From contig JAEXTR010000041.1 in assembly GCA_023406915.1 (NCBI GenBank), forward strand, positions 1 to 11,047: a stretch of 11,047 nucleotides of DNA, given 5' to 3'. A program made the position numbers and the translations under genes. This document shows, one piece after another, positions 1-8,027 of this stretch. Within the stretch, counting starts at the first letter, position 1. The number at the start of each line of letters is the position of its first letter. Origin of the DNA: Bacteroidota bacterium. GTDB lineage: Bacteria > Bacteroidota > Ignavibacteria > Ignavibacteriales > Ignavibacteriaceae. Below the pieces are notes generated by a model. The model saw only the letters and a list, made by a program, of their open reading frames with translations, did no database searches and was not told the DNA's origin.

Positions 1-192
1 GAAATTCTGATAGTCAAACCAGTTACCCAGGCTGACTCCATCATCTATTCCATCAAAACTCAAACCTTGCCCCATCATTCCCGGTGCGAAGGCTAAGTCA
101 GAATTGGGAGTTGCCTCATATGCTCCGGCCAGGTCTCTCATATTTCCATCAAACGACCACCAGTCAACCAAACCTTCAACCGGTTGAACGCA
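1..192 (-). other. Start of a LamG / concanavalin A-like domain, cut by the window edge
   Basis: From about residue 2525 the giant protein reads GLVDWWSFDGN, then a G-x-G-L-S-F-D-G-x-D-D motif and V-S-L-G-N. This is the usual N-terminal pattern of bacterial LamG-like jelly-roll domains, where a D-W-W/Y-x-F-D-x-N strand is followed by a G-x-A/G-L-x-F-D-G strand. These domains commonly bind glycans. Only about 64 residues are visible, so its completeness and what follows cannot be judged. Confidence 0.75.
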
Positions 193-3100
193 GCTGGCAT
201 TCAGATCGACAGCGGGATCTATAAATGTAATTACCGGGGTCTGAGAAAGCGTAACACCCAGGGTAGTATCTCTAAATGTTAGTGTTTTGGTTTCCGCCCT
301 TGTTGAAGAGAGCGAGAACGTTACCTTTCCATCTGCCTCTGTTTGCTGTGGAATAGGCCCTGTGATGGTGTTGTCCCAACCAGAGACAGCCAAATCCACC
401 TGATGTCCTGAAAGCGGATGATTCTGGCTGTCCATCAACGTCACGATATAGAGAGCCATATCCGTGCCATTGGCTTTGAGGATTTGAGTGGATGCTTCAA
501 CGGTGGATTTTATCGGGTCTACTGCACCGGCTACCCAGGTGATCTCATGCCGTCCAATATCCACGTTCTCCGTTTTGTCCTGAGCAACCAGGGTTGTCTT
601 ACCAAGATCTTTGGATTTAATACTGGCAATAAAAATACCGCTGGAATCCGTCAGCGCAGGGTTCGGTTGTGAAATGGTTGCCACGGTACCGGTCGATACC
701 AAATTGATCTCATGGTTGGGAATTGGATTTTCCTGTTCATCTTTCAATTCGATGGAAATCGAAGCTGTATGACTGTTATCAGCTTCTACCGTCAATGGTT
801 CTACCAGGAATTTTGTTTTTGTTAAAGAGACCGGTCCAGGGATGAAGGTAAGCACTGCCTGTGACTGTAGAAGCGTGCCATCTCCGTAAATGTCAAATCG
901 TTTTTCTTCTGCAAATGTTGATGCTATTTGAGCTGTGGCAATGCCTTCAGTATTAGTGTTACCGATGGCAATAAATTCTTCAGCCGCTAATGTACCATCA
1001 ACGGTAACCTGCCGGCCAGATTTCAATTTGACTTCGACGGATTTGTCCGCAACGGGTTGTCCGGCGAAGTCTTTCAATAGAATACTCAAAGTGACAGTCT
1101 GAATACCGTCTGCAATCACACTTGAGGGGGATACTGAAACAGAAGAGGCGGTTGGATCAATATTACTGAAAACCAAAGATTTTGATCCAGCTAATGTAAC
1201 ATCGCTCGTTTTGTCTCTAACTTGAATCACCAGGTCTTGAGCCTGATTGCTGCTCAACGTGAACCTGATACGTCCTTCCCGGTCTGTCCTAGTGGAAAGA
1301 GGTGTGACAGTAACATTCTCGCCACCGTGAATTATGTCAACTTCATGGCCAACGACAGGATTGCCGTTGGAGTCGAGAAGGTTTATTGAGACTGTCGCAG
1401 TCTGAGAGTTATCTGCAGCGATGATTGCCGGAGATATCTCAATGGTGGATTGGTCTGGATCTGGAGAGGTGGTTGAGAGAGTATAGCTATAGGAGGAAAG
1501 ATAGTCACTTCCAATTATTTCAAGGTTGTGTCCAGGAATCTGCCAGGCGACTTCAAAGTGATCGCCTCCAGACCAATCAAAGTGCAATGCTTCAACAAAA
1601 TATTTCTGATTGGCAATAAGAGGAATTTTTACAGATTGTTGAGAAGGTTTAACATTCCATTGCCCCTGTCCAACATATCCATTAATATATGCGATTCTTG
1701 TTTTGTTCGACGGGTCGTAATTCGAACTTAAATACAACTCGCTATCATCATCACTTGAAACCCAGAATGTGTAATCACCGGAAACTGGCGGAATAATATA
1801 TCCGCGGTAGCGTGATCCATAATGCTCATTCCAATTTGATGGTCCTGTAAAATTGGAACGTTCTTCTCGGCCGTGTGGATTATTGGGATAATCCGATCTT
1901 GATGTAATATCTGATAGGCTGTTTATTCCTCCTATCCAATACTCCCTGAGAATTGATTTCGACTCCGTTTTGGGAAGTGGTGAAGGAACAGAAGAGAGGT
2001 AAGCCCCGGTAATGATCTCCTTTTTCCCATCAGGAAGTTGCCAGGCTACAGCGAGAGAGTTGTTTTCTGTAGAAGAATCACATAAAGCGACAAAATAGTA
2101 TTTTTGCCCACCAACTAATGGAATAGTACTAGACTGTTGATAACTATTGGTTGTCCACTCATAGCCGGAAGAGTTGTTTGTTCCGGTGCTGGATGCTATT
2201 TTGACTATATTCTCAAAAGTCGCATCCGAACTTAACCAGAATTCACTTGCTTTCTTACTGGATATCCAGAACGTGTAATCGCCATCTTGGGGAGGAATCA
2301 GATAACCCCGGTAATTCGACGCCCCAGATATATTATAAGGAGCTTCCAATCTGGAGAGTGACAATTTTCCTGAAGGATAATACGGATAGTTTGAATTTGA
2401 TTTCAATAGAGATATGCTGCTAACGTTGGACCAATATTCATAAGCAAGCTTTCCATCGCCTCCAGTTGAAGCTGGTAGGGTATAGGGAGACAGATAATTG
2501 TTAGAAAGGAGTTCGATTGGATTTCCCGGAATAGTCCATGCCAGCGAGAGATGTTCTGATCCCGTTCCGGCATTATGCAAGGCTTCAACATAATATTTTT
2601 TCCCTGCTATAAGATTGACTTGGGAAGAACCTATTGACCAATTTCTCTGGGCAGTGTTGTATCTTGTCTGAATTAAGGTTTTATTTGCCGGGTTTTCGTC
2701 AGAACTTAGATAAAGTAAACAATAATTATTACAAGCAATTGCAAAACTATAAGAACCATTTATTGGAGCGGTTATATGACCGCTATATCTTTCTATAAAA
2801 TTGTCTTGTTGATTGGTAGGTCCCTCAAATACTGAAAGAAGTTCACTCCCTGATGGTTCATAGGAGTATTTGGGGAGATTGTAGATAGTTGAAATATCAA
2901 TACCAGAAATATTTTCCCACCATTCGCGCAATATTGTTCCCGAAGATTCAGGAAAGAATAGTAGAGGAACTGTTGTATCAAGTATTACGCCATTTGATTT
3001 GTCCCTTGCTTGTAAGCTAATGCTCTGCGCTGTCGATGAGTAAACAGAAAACTGGACATTACCATTCGCATCTGTTTTTGCTATTGAGGGTTCAATATTT

Positions 3101-6100
3101 ACCTGAGTTCCATTTTGAATGAGCTCAACTTCATGTTCGCTCACGGGTAATGATGTTTCACCTAACAATCTAATATTAATTGTGGCTTTTTGTGTGCTAT
3201 CTGCAATAAGAACAGCATGAGAGGATGATAATGTTGATTTTGATGGATCTACAGATTTTTCCTCATACGGGGCAATAAAACTATTGTAAATGATCGTCCT
3301 GGTCCGTCCGGGTATTTTCCATGCCACAGACAGATGCGATCTACCAGTATTTTGTTTATGTAAGGCTTCTATGTAATATTTTTGACCCGCAACCAGGTTG
3401 ATAGTTTGTGACTTTTGAGAAGGATAGGTATCCCAATATTGCCGATTAGTGGGGCTTGTTACCTCTGCGATCTTCGTTTTTTGGTCCGGGCTATCGTTCG
3501 TGCTTAGCCAAAGTTCACCTGTATCATCACCGCTAATCCAAAATGTATATGCACCACTAATTGGTGGATAGATATAACCACGATACCGGTCACCAAAATT
3601 TTCATGTGGTCCTAAAATGGGATCGGCAAAAGATCCTTCAAATGGTGATAAATAACTCCATCCAGTTGGAGGTTCTTGATATTTCGGATTATTTATTAAA
3701 TCTGATATAGATGTCCCTTCAATATCATTCCACCATTCATTTAGAATAGAACCAACTTGCCCTGAATGGAAAGTAACACTAATACTTGTGTTGAGAGTTA
3801 TGTTTTTTGTTTTGTCACGTGCCTGAATTATTACTGTTTGAGGAGTGCCAGAACGAATGCTAAATTGAACCCGGCCAGATTCATTGGTACTTGTTGATGA
3901 TGATTCTATAGTGACGTCTGATCCATTGTGAATTAATTCCACCTCATGTCCCGCAATAGGATTTAAGAAGGTCCCCAACAGTGTTACATTCACGGTGGCA
4001 GTTTGTGTGTTGTTTGCCGAGACGATGGATGATGATGTGATTGTTGATTGAGACGGATCTGTTGATTCCTCTTGATATGGAAAAAGGTATTTACTAGTAA
4101 TTACTTCCCCACCCATAACACCGGGGATTTGCCAGTAAACCTTAAGGTAGCTACTTCCCGTACTCTGTTTATGCAATGCCTCAATATAATACCTTTTTCC
4201 AGCTACCAAATTCTGATGTGAAGCCTGAGATAACCCGGTTACGCCGGTAACATCCAAAATCTTTACTTTATTCGCTTCGCTATCATCTGAGCTTAACCAC
4301 AATTCACTGTCATCATCGCTTTCGATCCAAAACGGATATATTCCACTTTTTAATGGAACAATATAGCCACGATATCGTTCTCCAAAATTTTCTCCGGAAT
4401 CAATTGGACCTTCGAAGCTCGTTAGTAAGTCTGTTGACGTTGGAGAATCCAGGAAAATTGGATTGGTGGTTAGATCAGAAATACTTGAACCTTCAATCCC
4501 GTCCCATCTTTCATGCAAAATTGAGCCAACTTCATAATTAGTAAAGATAATATTCACAGTAGATGAAAGAGTAATTCCACTGGTTTTATCTCGCGCTTGA
4601 ATTGTTACAGATTGTGGAGTCCCTGACCGGATTGTAAATTGAACCTGTCCATCATAATCTGTTGTAGACGATGATGGTTCGACAGTAATATTTGAACCAT
4701 TATGAATTAGCTCGACTTCATGACCGGGAACTGGTTCAAAAGTTTCTCCCAGCAAAGTAACAGAGATCGTTGCCTGCTGATTGTCATTGGCTTGAATATA
4801 TAGATTTGATGAAGAAATTTTTGAATTATCTGGATCAGGATTCTCATTGGTATTACTGGGTTTAAATGGAGATAAGTAATTTCCACTAATTACTTGTGGA
4901 TCCGTTCCAGGAATTTGCCAATACACTCTAAAATAACTATATCCAGTACCCTGTTTGTGTAATGCTTCTATATAGTATCTTTTCCCAGCTTCCAGATCTT
5001 GGAAAAACGCCTCAGAAACACCTGTGACTCCGGTTAAATCCAGGATTTTTAATTTATTTCCAGGTTTTTCATCACTACTGAGAAGAAGAACACTGTCATC
5101 ATCGCTGGCTAAAAAGAAAGCATATGTACCTGATACTTGCGGAATTATGTATCCTCGAAATCTTTCGCCATAATTCTCTTTGGAATTCGTTAGCTCTTCA
5201 AAATTTTGCAGTTGATCAGTGCCAGTTGGATTTACTGGGAAATTGGAGTTTCCCGTTAGATCAGAAATACTTTGACCTTCAATCCCATCCCACCATTCAT
5301 GCAAAAGAGAGCCTATTTCATACTGAGTAAATTCAACGATTACATTTGCGGATAGTGTGATATTACTTGATAAATCATGAGCTTCAACTGTTATGGTTTG
5401 CGGCGTTCCTGTTCTTAATGTGAATTGAATACTGCCATTTTCATCAGTTGTATTGATTGTTGATTCAACTGTGACATCTGTTCCATTATGACGGAGTTCT
5501 ACTTCATGTCCGATAATTGGATTGTTTTCACTGTTTTTTAAGGTAACAGTGATTGTGGATTTTTGAATATTATCAGCAAGAACATATGGTGCAGATGCAA
5601 GAATGGTTGATTTATTTACATCGGTTATTTCATTGCTTTCATTTCCCAAGTATGGAGAAAGGTAAGCTCCTTCAATCAACTGTCTCTCATTTCCACCTGG
5701 GATCATCCAATAAACACTAAGATAATCATCTCCCCCGGCTTCTTTATGCAATGCTTCAATGTAATATTTATTCCCCTGTTCAAGGAGCACTACTGATGAA
5801 GGATCTGACCACCCGATTCGCCCATTCAATTCAACTATCTTGACTTTATTCTCTGGAACGTCATCTGAACTCAGGCTTAATTCACTTTGATCATCGCTAT
5901 TAACCCAGAAGGTGTAGTCTCCTGTTTCCGGCGGATATATATAACCACGGAATCTAGCGCCATAATTATCTCCAACATTCTCCGGGCTTTCAAAATCGGG
6001 AAGATAATCGTAACCCGTTGGAGTCTCTAAGTAAAGGGGACTATTTGTTAAATCAGCGACTGTCTCTCCATCTATGTTTTCCCACCATTCACGAAGAATT

Positions 6101-7764
6101 GATTCTCCAGGAACTACTGTTGAATCAGGAGTAATGTCGACTTCCGGAGTTTCAGTTTCTACTGGTTGCTCTCCATTGATCAATACCTCTTGAGGTGTAT
6201 CGAAAAATCCACCAGTTGTCCCAATTCCCAGTTGACCAAATTCATTAGAACCCCAACACTGCAGGATATTGTTGGTTTGGAATGTGCAGATACTCGATCG
6301 CAAGGACACTTCTTTGACGTAGCTAATAACAATTTTGGGATTTGTCAGGTTTTCATTAGAATTGTCGCCAAACATTCCATTGGAATTGCCGCCCCAACAA
6401 TATAGATCTTCTGAGAGATCAACCAAACACGATGATATGCTTCCAGAAGAAATCACTCTGACTGCTGATGTATCATTTCCGTTGGTATCTTTTATGTGTT
6501 GTGGTGTATTAGAATTGCTTGTGCTTCCATTACCTAATTGTCCAATTGTCCCGGCTCCCCAGCATTGTGCCCTTCCATCACTAAGGACTGCGCAGGCAAA
6601 ATTGTCACCAGATTGAACAAAGGTGGCGGTTCCTGACAACCCGGTCACATCAACCGGGGAGATTGAGATAAGACCATCTCCTGATTCACCATTACCCAGC
6701 TGACCAAAAGAATTTTGGCCCCAACATTTGACACCGCCAGAGATGACTGCACATGAGAATCCAATTCCCAGAGTGACATCCTGGACGTTACCACTCAAGC
6801 CACTTACTTCCCTGGCTGAATAGATATTAGATTCAATGTCACCTTCGCCAATAGAACCAGAACCTAATTGGCCGAAAGTATTATTCCCCCAACAGAATAA
6901 TCCATTGCTTTCAGTAATGGCGCAAGCGTGACCGGTTCCAATTTCAATGGATTGAACACCGGAAGAAAATCCGGGAACGTCCACAGGAATATTGCTTCTG
7001 TTTTCGGCTCTTCCATTATTAAAGATATTATTCGAATTATCACCCCAGCACTTTACTGCGCCCGAAGAAGTCAAAGCACAAACCGAATGTCCATTTCCTG
7101 CGGAGAGGGATATTACGCCATCAGTAAGTCCATTTACATCCACGGGAATATTGCTGCTATCGAATGTACCATTACCAAGTTGTCCGAATGCATTATTCCC
7201 CATGCATTTCACACCACCATTATTGGTGATGAAACAATTGAAATCGGCTCCAGAAACAACTCTATGACGATAACCATCTTGAGGGAGTAGGACGGTAGTT
7301 CCCGGTGTGGGCGAAGGACTTCCTTCCGGGGTAATAGTAGTCGTCACTTCAGGTGTTAGAGTAATTGTGGATTCGGGAAGTGAGGGCTCGATCGTTGGTG
7401 TTGTTGTGAATTCGGGGGTGTCTGATGCAACAGGTTCAGGAGGAAGGGTTGGTTCTTCCGGAGTAGATGTTGGATTTTCAAAAGATGGTGTAGCGGATGG
7501 TTCAACCGGAGGTATTTCTGTCGGGTCAGCCGGTGGAATTGTTGGTGGTTCTGATGAAGGTGTTTCTTCCGATTGCTTTCCAAATGAATCTTGACTCAAT
7601 TGGATTGCCGTGGCAGGTTTGTCGCTCTTAAAAGTAGCCGCCGATACTCTGGTTGGAGTTAATGCCAGAGAAGAAATCAGCATAGAGGAGATGGTTAACA
7701 GGTAAAATCCCTTAACCAGTGCGTTTTTAACTGCTAAAACCCGGCTGTGGCGTGATTTGACCAT
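1..7764 (-). CDS. Giant secreted multidomain surface protein (RCC1 / PA14 / Ig-like / LamG), 3' end outside window
   Basis: The minus-strand frame stays open for 2588 codons from the ATG at 7762-7764 to position 1, so the protein is incomplete at its C-terminus. An in-frame TAA at 7798-7800 and no ATG between it and 7764 fix the start. A weak GGGG ribosome site lies at 7774-7777. Residues 1-42 form a signal peptide: Lys/Arg-rich start, hydrophobic core around 20-35, likely cleavage after Val-Ser-Ala42. Residues about 66-158 are a Pro/Thr/Ser/Glu stalk. Then follow seven RCC1-type repeats (166-528), seven PA14 domains (555-706, 818-967, 1080-1230, 1338-1500, 1609-1761, 1771-1926, 1937-2092), eight Ig-like domains of the invasin/Big_1 type, and a LamG start. 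PA14 and LamG domains commonly bind carbohydrate, and Ig-like domains act as spacers. The inferred role is adhesion or polysaccharide binding outside the cell. No anchor or catalytic domain is visible. Confidence 0.93.
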   Translation of the reverse strand, partial: MVKSRHSRVLAVKNALVKGFYLLTISSMLISSLALTPTRVSAATFKSDKPATAIQLSQDSFGKQSEETPSSEPPTIPPADPTEIPPVEPSATPSFENPTSTPEEPTLPPEPVASDTPEFTTTPTIEPSLPESTITLTPEVTTTITPEGSPSPTPGTTVLLPQDGYRHRVVSGADFNCFITNNGGVKCMGNNAFGQLGNGTFDSSNIPVDVNGLTDGVISLSAGNGHSVCALTSSGAVKCWGDNSNNIFNNGRAENRSNIPVDVPGFSSGVQSIEIGTGHACAITESNGLFCWGNNTFGQLGSGSIGEGDIESNIYSAREVSGLSGNVQDVTLGIGFSCAVISGGVKCWGQNSFGQLGNGESGDGLISISPVDVTGLSGTATFVQSGDNFACAVLSDGRAQCWGAGTIGQLGNGSTSNSNTPQHIKDTNGNDTSAVRVISSGSISSCLVDLSEDLYCWGGNSNGMFGDNSNENLTNPKIVISYVKEVSLRSSICTFQTNNILQCWGSNEFGQLGIGTTGGFFDTPQEVLINGEQPVETETPEVDITPDSTVVPGESILREWWENIDGETVADLTNSPLYLETPTGYDYLPDFESPENVGDNYGARFRGYIYPPETGDYTFWVNSDDQSELSLSSDDVPENKVKIVELNGRIGWSDPSSVVLLEQGNKYYIEALHKEAGGDDYLSVYWMIPGGNERQLIEGAYLSPYLGNESNEITDVNKSTILASAPYVLADNIQKSTITVTLKNSENNPIIGHEVELRHNGTDVTVESTINTTDENGSIQFTLRTGTPQTITVEAHDLSSNITLSANVIVEFTQYEIGSLLHEWWDGIEGQSISDLTGNSNFPVNPTGTDQLQNFEELTNSKENYGERFRGYIIPQVSGTYAFFLASDDDSVLLLSSDEKPGNKLKILDLTGVTGVSEAFFQDLEAGKRYYIEALHKQGTGYSYFRVYWQIPGTDPQVISGNYLSPFKPSNTNENPDPDNSKISSSNLYIQANDNQQATISVTLLGETFEPVPGHEVELIHNGSNITVEPSSSTTDYDGQVQFTIRSGTPQSVTIQARDKTSGITLSSTVNIIFTNYEVGSILHERWDGIEGSSISDLTTNPIFLDSPTSTDLLTSFEGPIDSGENFGERYRGYIVPLKSGIYPFWIESDDDSELWLSSDDSEANKVKILDVTGVTGLSQASHQNLVAGKRYYIEALHKQSTGSSYLKVYWQIPGVMGGEVITSKYLFPYQEESTDPSQSTITSSSIVSANNTQTATVNVTLLGTFLNPIAGHEVELIHNGSDVTIESSSTSTNESGRVQFSIRSGTPQTVIIQARDKTKNITLNTSISVTFHSGQVGSILNEWWNDIEGTSISDLINNPKYQEPPTGWSYLSPFEGSFADPILGPHENFGDRYRGYIYPPISGAYTFWISGDDTGELWLSTNDSPDQKTKIAEVTSPTNRQYWDTYPSQKSQTINLVAGQKYYIEALHKQNTGRSHLSVAWKIPGRTRTIIYNSFIAPYEEKSVDPSKSTLSSSHAVLIADSTQKATINIRLLGETSLPVSEHEVELIQNGTQVNIEPSIAKTDANGNVQFSVYSSTAQSISLQARDKSNGVILDTTVPLLFFPESSGTILREWWENISGIDISTIYNLPKYSYEPSGSELLSVFEGPTNQQDNFIERYSGHITAPINGSYSFAIACNNYCLLYLSSDENPANKTLIQTRYNTAQRNWSIGSSQVNLIAGKKYYVEALHNAGTGSEHLSLAWTIPGNPIELLSNNYLSPYTLPASTGGDGKLAYEYWSNVSSISLLKSNSNYPYYPSGKLSLSRLEAPYNISGASNYRGYLIPPQDGDYTFWISSKKASEFWLSSDATFENIVKIASSTGTNNSSGYEWTTNSYQQSSTIPLVGGQKYYFVALCDSSTENNSLAVAWQLPDGKKEIITGAYLSSVPSPLPKTESKSILREYWIGGINSLSDITSRSDYPNNPHGREERSNFTGPSNWNEHYGSRYRGYIIPPVSGDYTFWVSSDDDSELYLSSNYDPSNKTRIAYINGYVGQGQWNVKPSQQSVKIPLIANQKYFVEALHFDWSGGDHFEVAWQIPGHNLEIIGSDYLSSYSYTLSTTSPDPDQSTIEISPAIIAADNSQTATVSINLLDSNGNPVVGHEVDIIHGGENVTVTPLSTRTDREGRIRFTLSSNQAQDLVIQVRDKTSDVTLAGSKSLVFSNIDPTASSVSVSPSSVIADGIQTVTLSILLKDFAGQPVADKSVEVKLKSGRQVTVDGTLAAEEFIAIGNTNTEGIATAQIASTFAEEKRFDIYGDGTLLQSQAVLTFIPGPVSLTKTKFLVEPLTVEADNSHTASISIELKDEQENPIPNHEINLVSTGTVATISQPNPALTDSSGIFIASIKSKDLGKTTLVAQDKTENVDIGRHEITWVAGAVDPIKSTVEASTQILKANGTDMALYIVTLMDSQNHPLSGHQVDLAVSGWDNTITGPIPQQTEADGKVTFSLSSTRAETKTLTFRDTTLGVTLSQTPVITFIDPAVDLNASCVQPVEGLVDWWSFDGNMRDLAGAYEATPNSDLAFAPGMMGQGLSFDGIDDGVSLGNWFDYQNF
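223..1488 (-). repeat. Four consecutive Ig-like (Big_1/invasin-type) domains
   Basis: Residues 2093-2514 of the giant protein hold Ig-like domains 5 to 8 (1168-1488, 844-1167, 532-843, 223-531), each about 103-108 residues. They show the pattern A-D/N-x-x-x-T-A-x-x-S-I-x-L near the start, a GHEV-like strand (GHEVDIIHGG, NHEINLVSTG, GHQVDLAVSG), a D-x-x-G-x-[IV]-x-F-x strand and a DKT-like turn. Ig6 is the most divergent. Such domains usually form a stiff rod that carries binding domains away from the cell. They separate the PA14 cluster from the LamG start. Confidence 0.82.
1489..2940 (-). repeat. Three consecutive PA14 domains without Ig spacers
   Basis: PA14-5 (2482-2940), PA14-6 (1987-2454) and PA14-7 (1489-1956) follow each other at periods of 486 and 498 bases, unlike the alternating array before them. 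PA14-5 has Asn1679-Asn1680 between two cysteines (CNNYC) where most copies have Asp-Asp. PA14-6 has Lys1837-Lys1838 there. PA14-7 keeps the acidic Asp2005-Asp2007. PA14-6 also has VALC in place of the usual IEALH. In PA14 lectins such as yeast flocculins, an Asp-Asp pair holds the calcium that binds sugar. Copies 5 and 6 may therefore be structural only. That step is inferred by homology and was not tested. Confidence 0.85.
2941..6102 (-). repeat. Four tandem PA14 + Ig-like modules, about 0.78-0.81 kb each
   Basis: Module starts at 6102, 5313, 4527 and 3753 give periods of 789, 786, 774 and 813 bases. Each PA14 domain opens with a G/E-S-I-L-x-E-W-W/RW motif, has an R-[FY]-R-G-Y-I strand, an Asp-Asp loop and a YYIEALHK strand, and ends near Y-L-x-P-[YF]. 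The PA14 spans are 5647-6102, 4864-5313, 4075-4527 and 3265-3753. Each is followed by a D-x-x-x-S-T/K boundary and an Ig-like domain (5314-5646, 4528-4863, 3754-4074, 2941-3264) carrying versions of GHEVELIHNG and IQARDKT. Modules 2 and 3 look the most alike by eye, consistent with recent duplication. The repeats encode protein and have no direct DNA-level function that can be seen. Confidence 0.9.
6181..7269 (-). repeat. Seven RCC1-type repeats forming a probable beta-propeller with paired cysteines
   Basis: Residues about 166-528 of the giant protein contain seven units of roughly 47-56 residues. Each is centred on a C-W-G-x-N-x-x-G-Q-L-G-N-G type motif, starting at Cys187, 239, 291, 347, 401, 456 and 503. 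The first unit has CMG instead of CWG, and units 2 and 6 have a degenerate GQLG. A second cysteine lies 9 or 10 residues before each one (177, 229, 281, 338, 391, 446, 493). RCC1 folds are seven-bladed propellers, so seven repeats make one complete propeller. Paired cysteines in an exported protein suggest a disulfide in each blade; that is inference. In eukaryotes RCC1 acts on Ran, but secreted bacterial relatives generally have no known function, so no activity is assigned. Confidence 0.88.
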
Positions 7765-7793
7765 TTCTTGAGTCCCCGAAAAGTGAAATGAAA

Positions 7794-7827
7794 ACGCTTA
7801 TTATGCGTCAGGATTTTCCTTCCGCAT
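7794..7827 (-). promoter_or_regulatory. Leader hairpin with a symmetric GA/GA internal loop and an overlapping alternative stem
   Basis: In the transcript, AUGCG pairs with CGCAU (7823-7827 with 7803-7807). A 2x2 internal loop of GA opposite GA follows, then AGGA pairs with UCCU around an AAA loop. Tandem GA/GA loops often form sheared pairs in structured RNAs. ACGC (7805-7808) can instead pair with GCGU (7794-7797), which would break the first stem. The pair could act as a switch or a stability element. It matches no riboswitch class that I recognise. Confidence 0.4.
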
Positions 7828-7855
7828 TTTTTATAAATACTTCTTTGGATTGGAG

Positions 7856-7876
7856 CGAAAACCTTCCTCGAAAACC
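7856..7876. repeat. Direct repeat CGAAAACC x2 in the leader region
   Basis: CGAAAACC occurs at 7856-7863 and 7869-7876, with a 13-base period, downstream of the promoter of the giant gene. It could be an operator, an RNA-protein site, or chance. The second copy runs into a C6 tract. Confidence 0.3.
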
Positions 7877-7914
7877 CCCCGGTTGTTGCTGTAGGATTTC
7901 TTGGAGTTCAGTAA

Positions 7915-7942
7915 ATTATACTAATAATGCTATTTAGTGCAA
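7915..7942 (-). promoter_or_regulatory. Sigma-70-like promoter of the giant surface protein gene
   Basis: On the minus strand, TTGCAC (7937-7942) and a perfect TATAAT (7915-7920) are separated by 16 bases. Transcription would start near 7908, leaving a leader of about 140 nt before the ATG at 7764. The -10 box is ideal, and the -35 box matches TTGACA at four of six positions. It lies in the AT-rich stretch between the integrase gene and the giant gene. Confidence 0.65.
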
Positions 7943-8000
7943 GAAAATAAGAGGTTGGATTTCTTTTTTATTTTCGTTAGAAAATCAAAAGAATATACTT

Positions 8001-8027
8001 CTATGGTGATTTGTTCAAAATCGGCAT
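8001..8027 (-). other. Eight-codon reading frame with a strong ribosome site, in the intergenic stretch 7765-8056
   Basis: Downstream of the integrase stop, AGGAG (8034-8038) lies six bases before an ATG at 8025-8027. The frame reads MPILNKSP and stops at TAG (8001-8003). The initiation signal is good but the product is tiny. It may be the 5' remnant of a gene cut at the element boundary, or a leader peptide, or chance. The rest of 7765-8056 is AT-rich and holds the promoter and leader of the giant gene. No tRNA is visible there, and no attachment core can be named without the other end of the element. Confidence 0.3.

Noticed and set aside
1489..6102. CRISPR array or transposon-derived repeats
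   Set aside because: The repeats are about 0.5-0.8 kb, diverged, in frame and encode PA14/Ig-like domains. No short identical repeats with spacers are seen.
6166..7290. Several plus-strand frames over the RCC1 repeats
   Set aside because: They are shadows of the repeated CWGxN/GQLGNG codons on the minus strand and resemble no protein family.
7307..7594. Plus-strand Gly/Ser/Val-rich reading frame of 95 codons
   Set aside because: It is antisense to the Pro/Thr/Ser/Glu-rich linker of the giant protein. The low-complexity codons on the sense strand create the open frame, and it lacks a credible ribosome site.
1..7764. Frameshift or assembly error in the giant gene
   Set aside because: All 2588 codons were read on the minus strand without an in-frame stop, and domain motifs stay in register throughout.
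7943..7975. Inverted repeat GAAAATAA / TTATTTTC as an integrase terminator
   Set aside because: The stem contains only one G-C pair with a 17-base loop and no T run in the right place, so it would be unstable.
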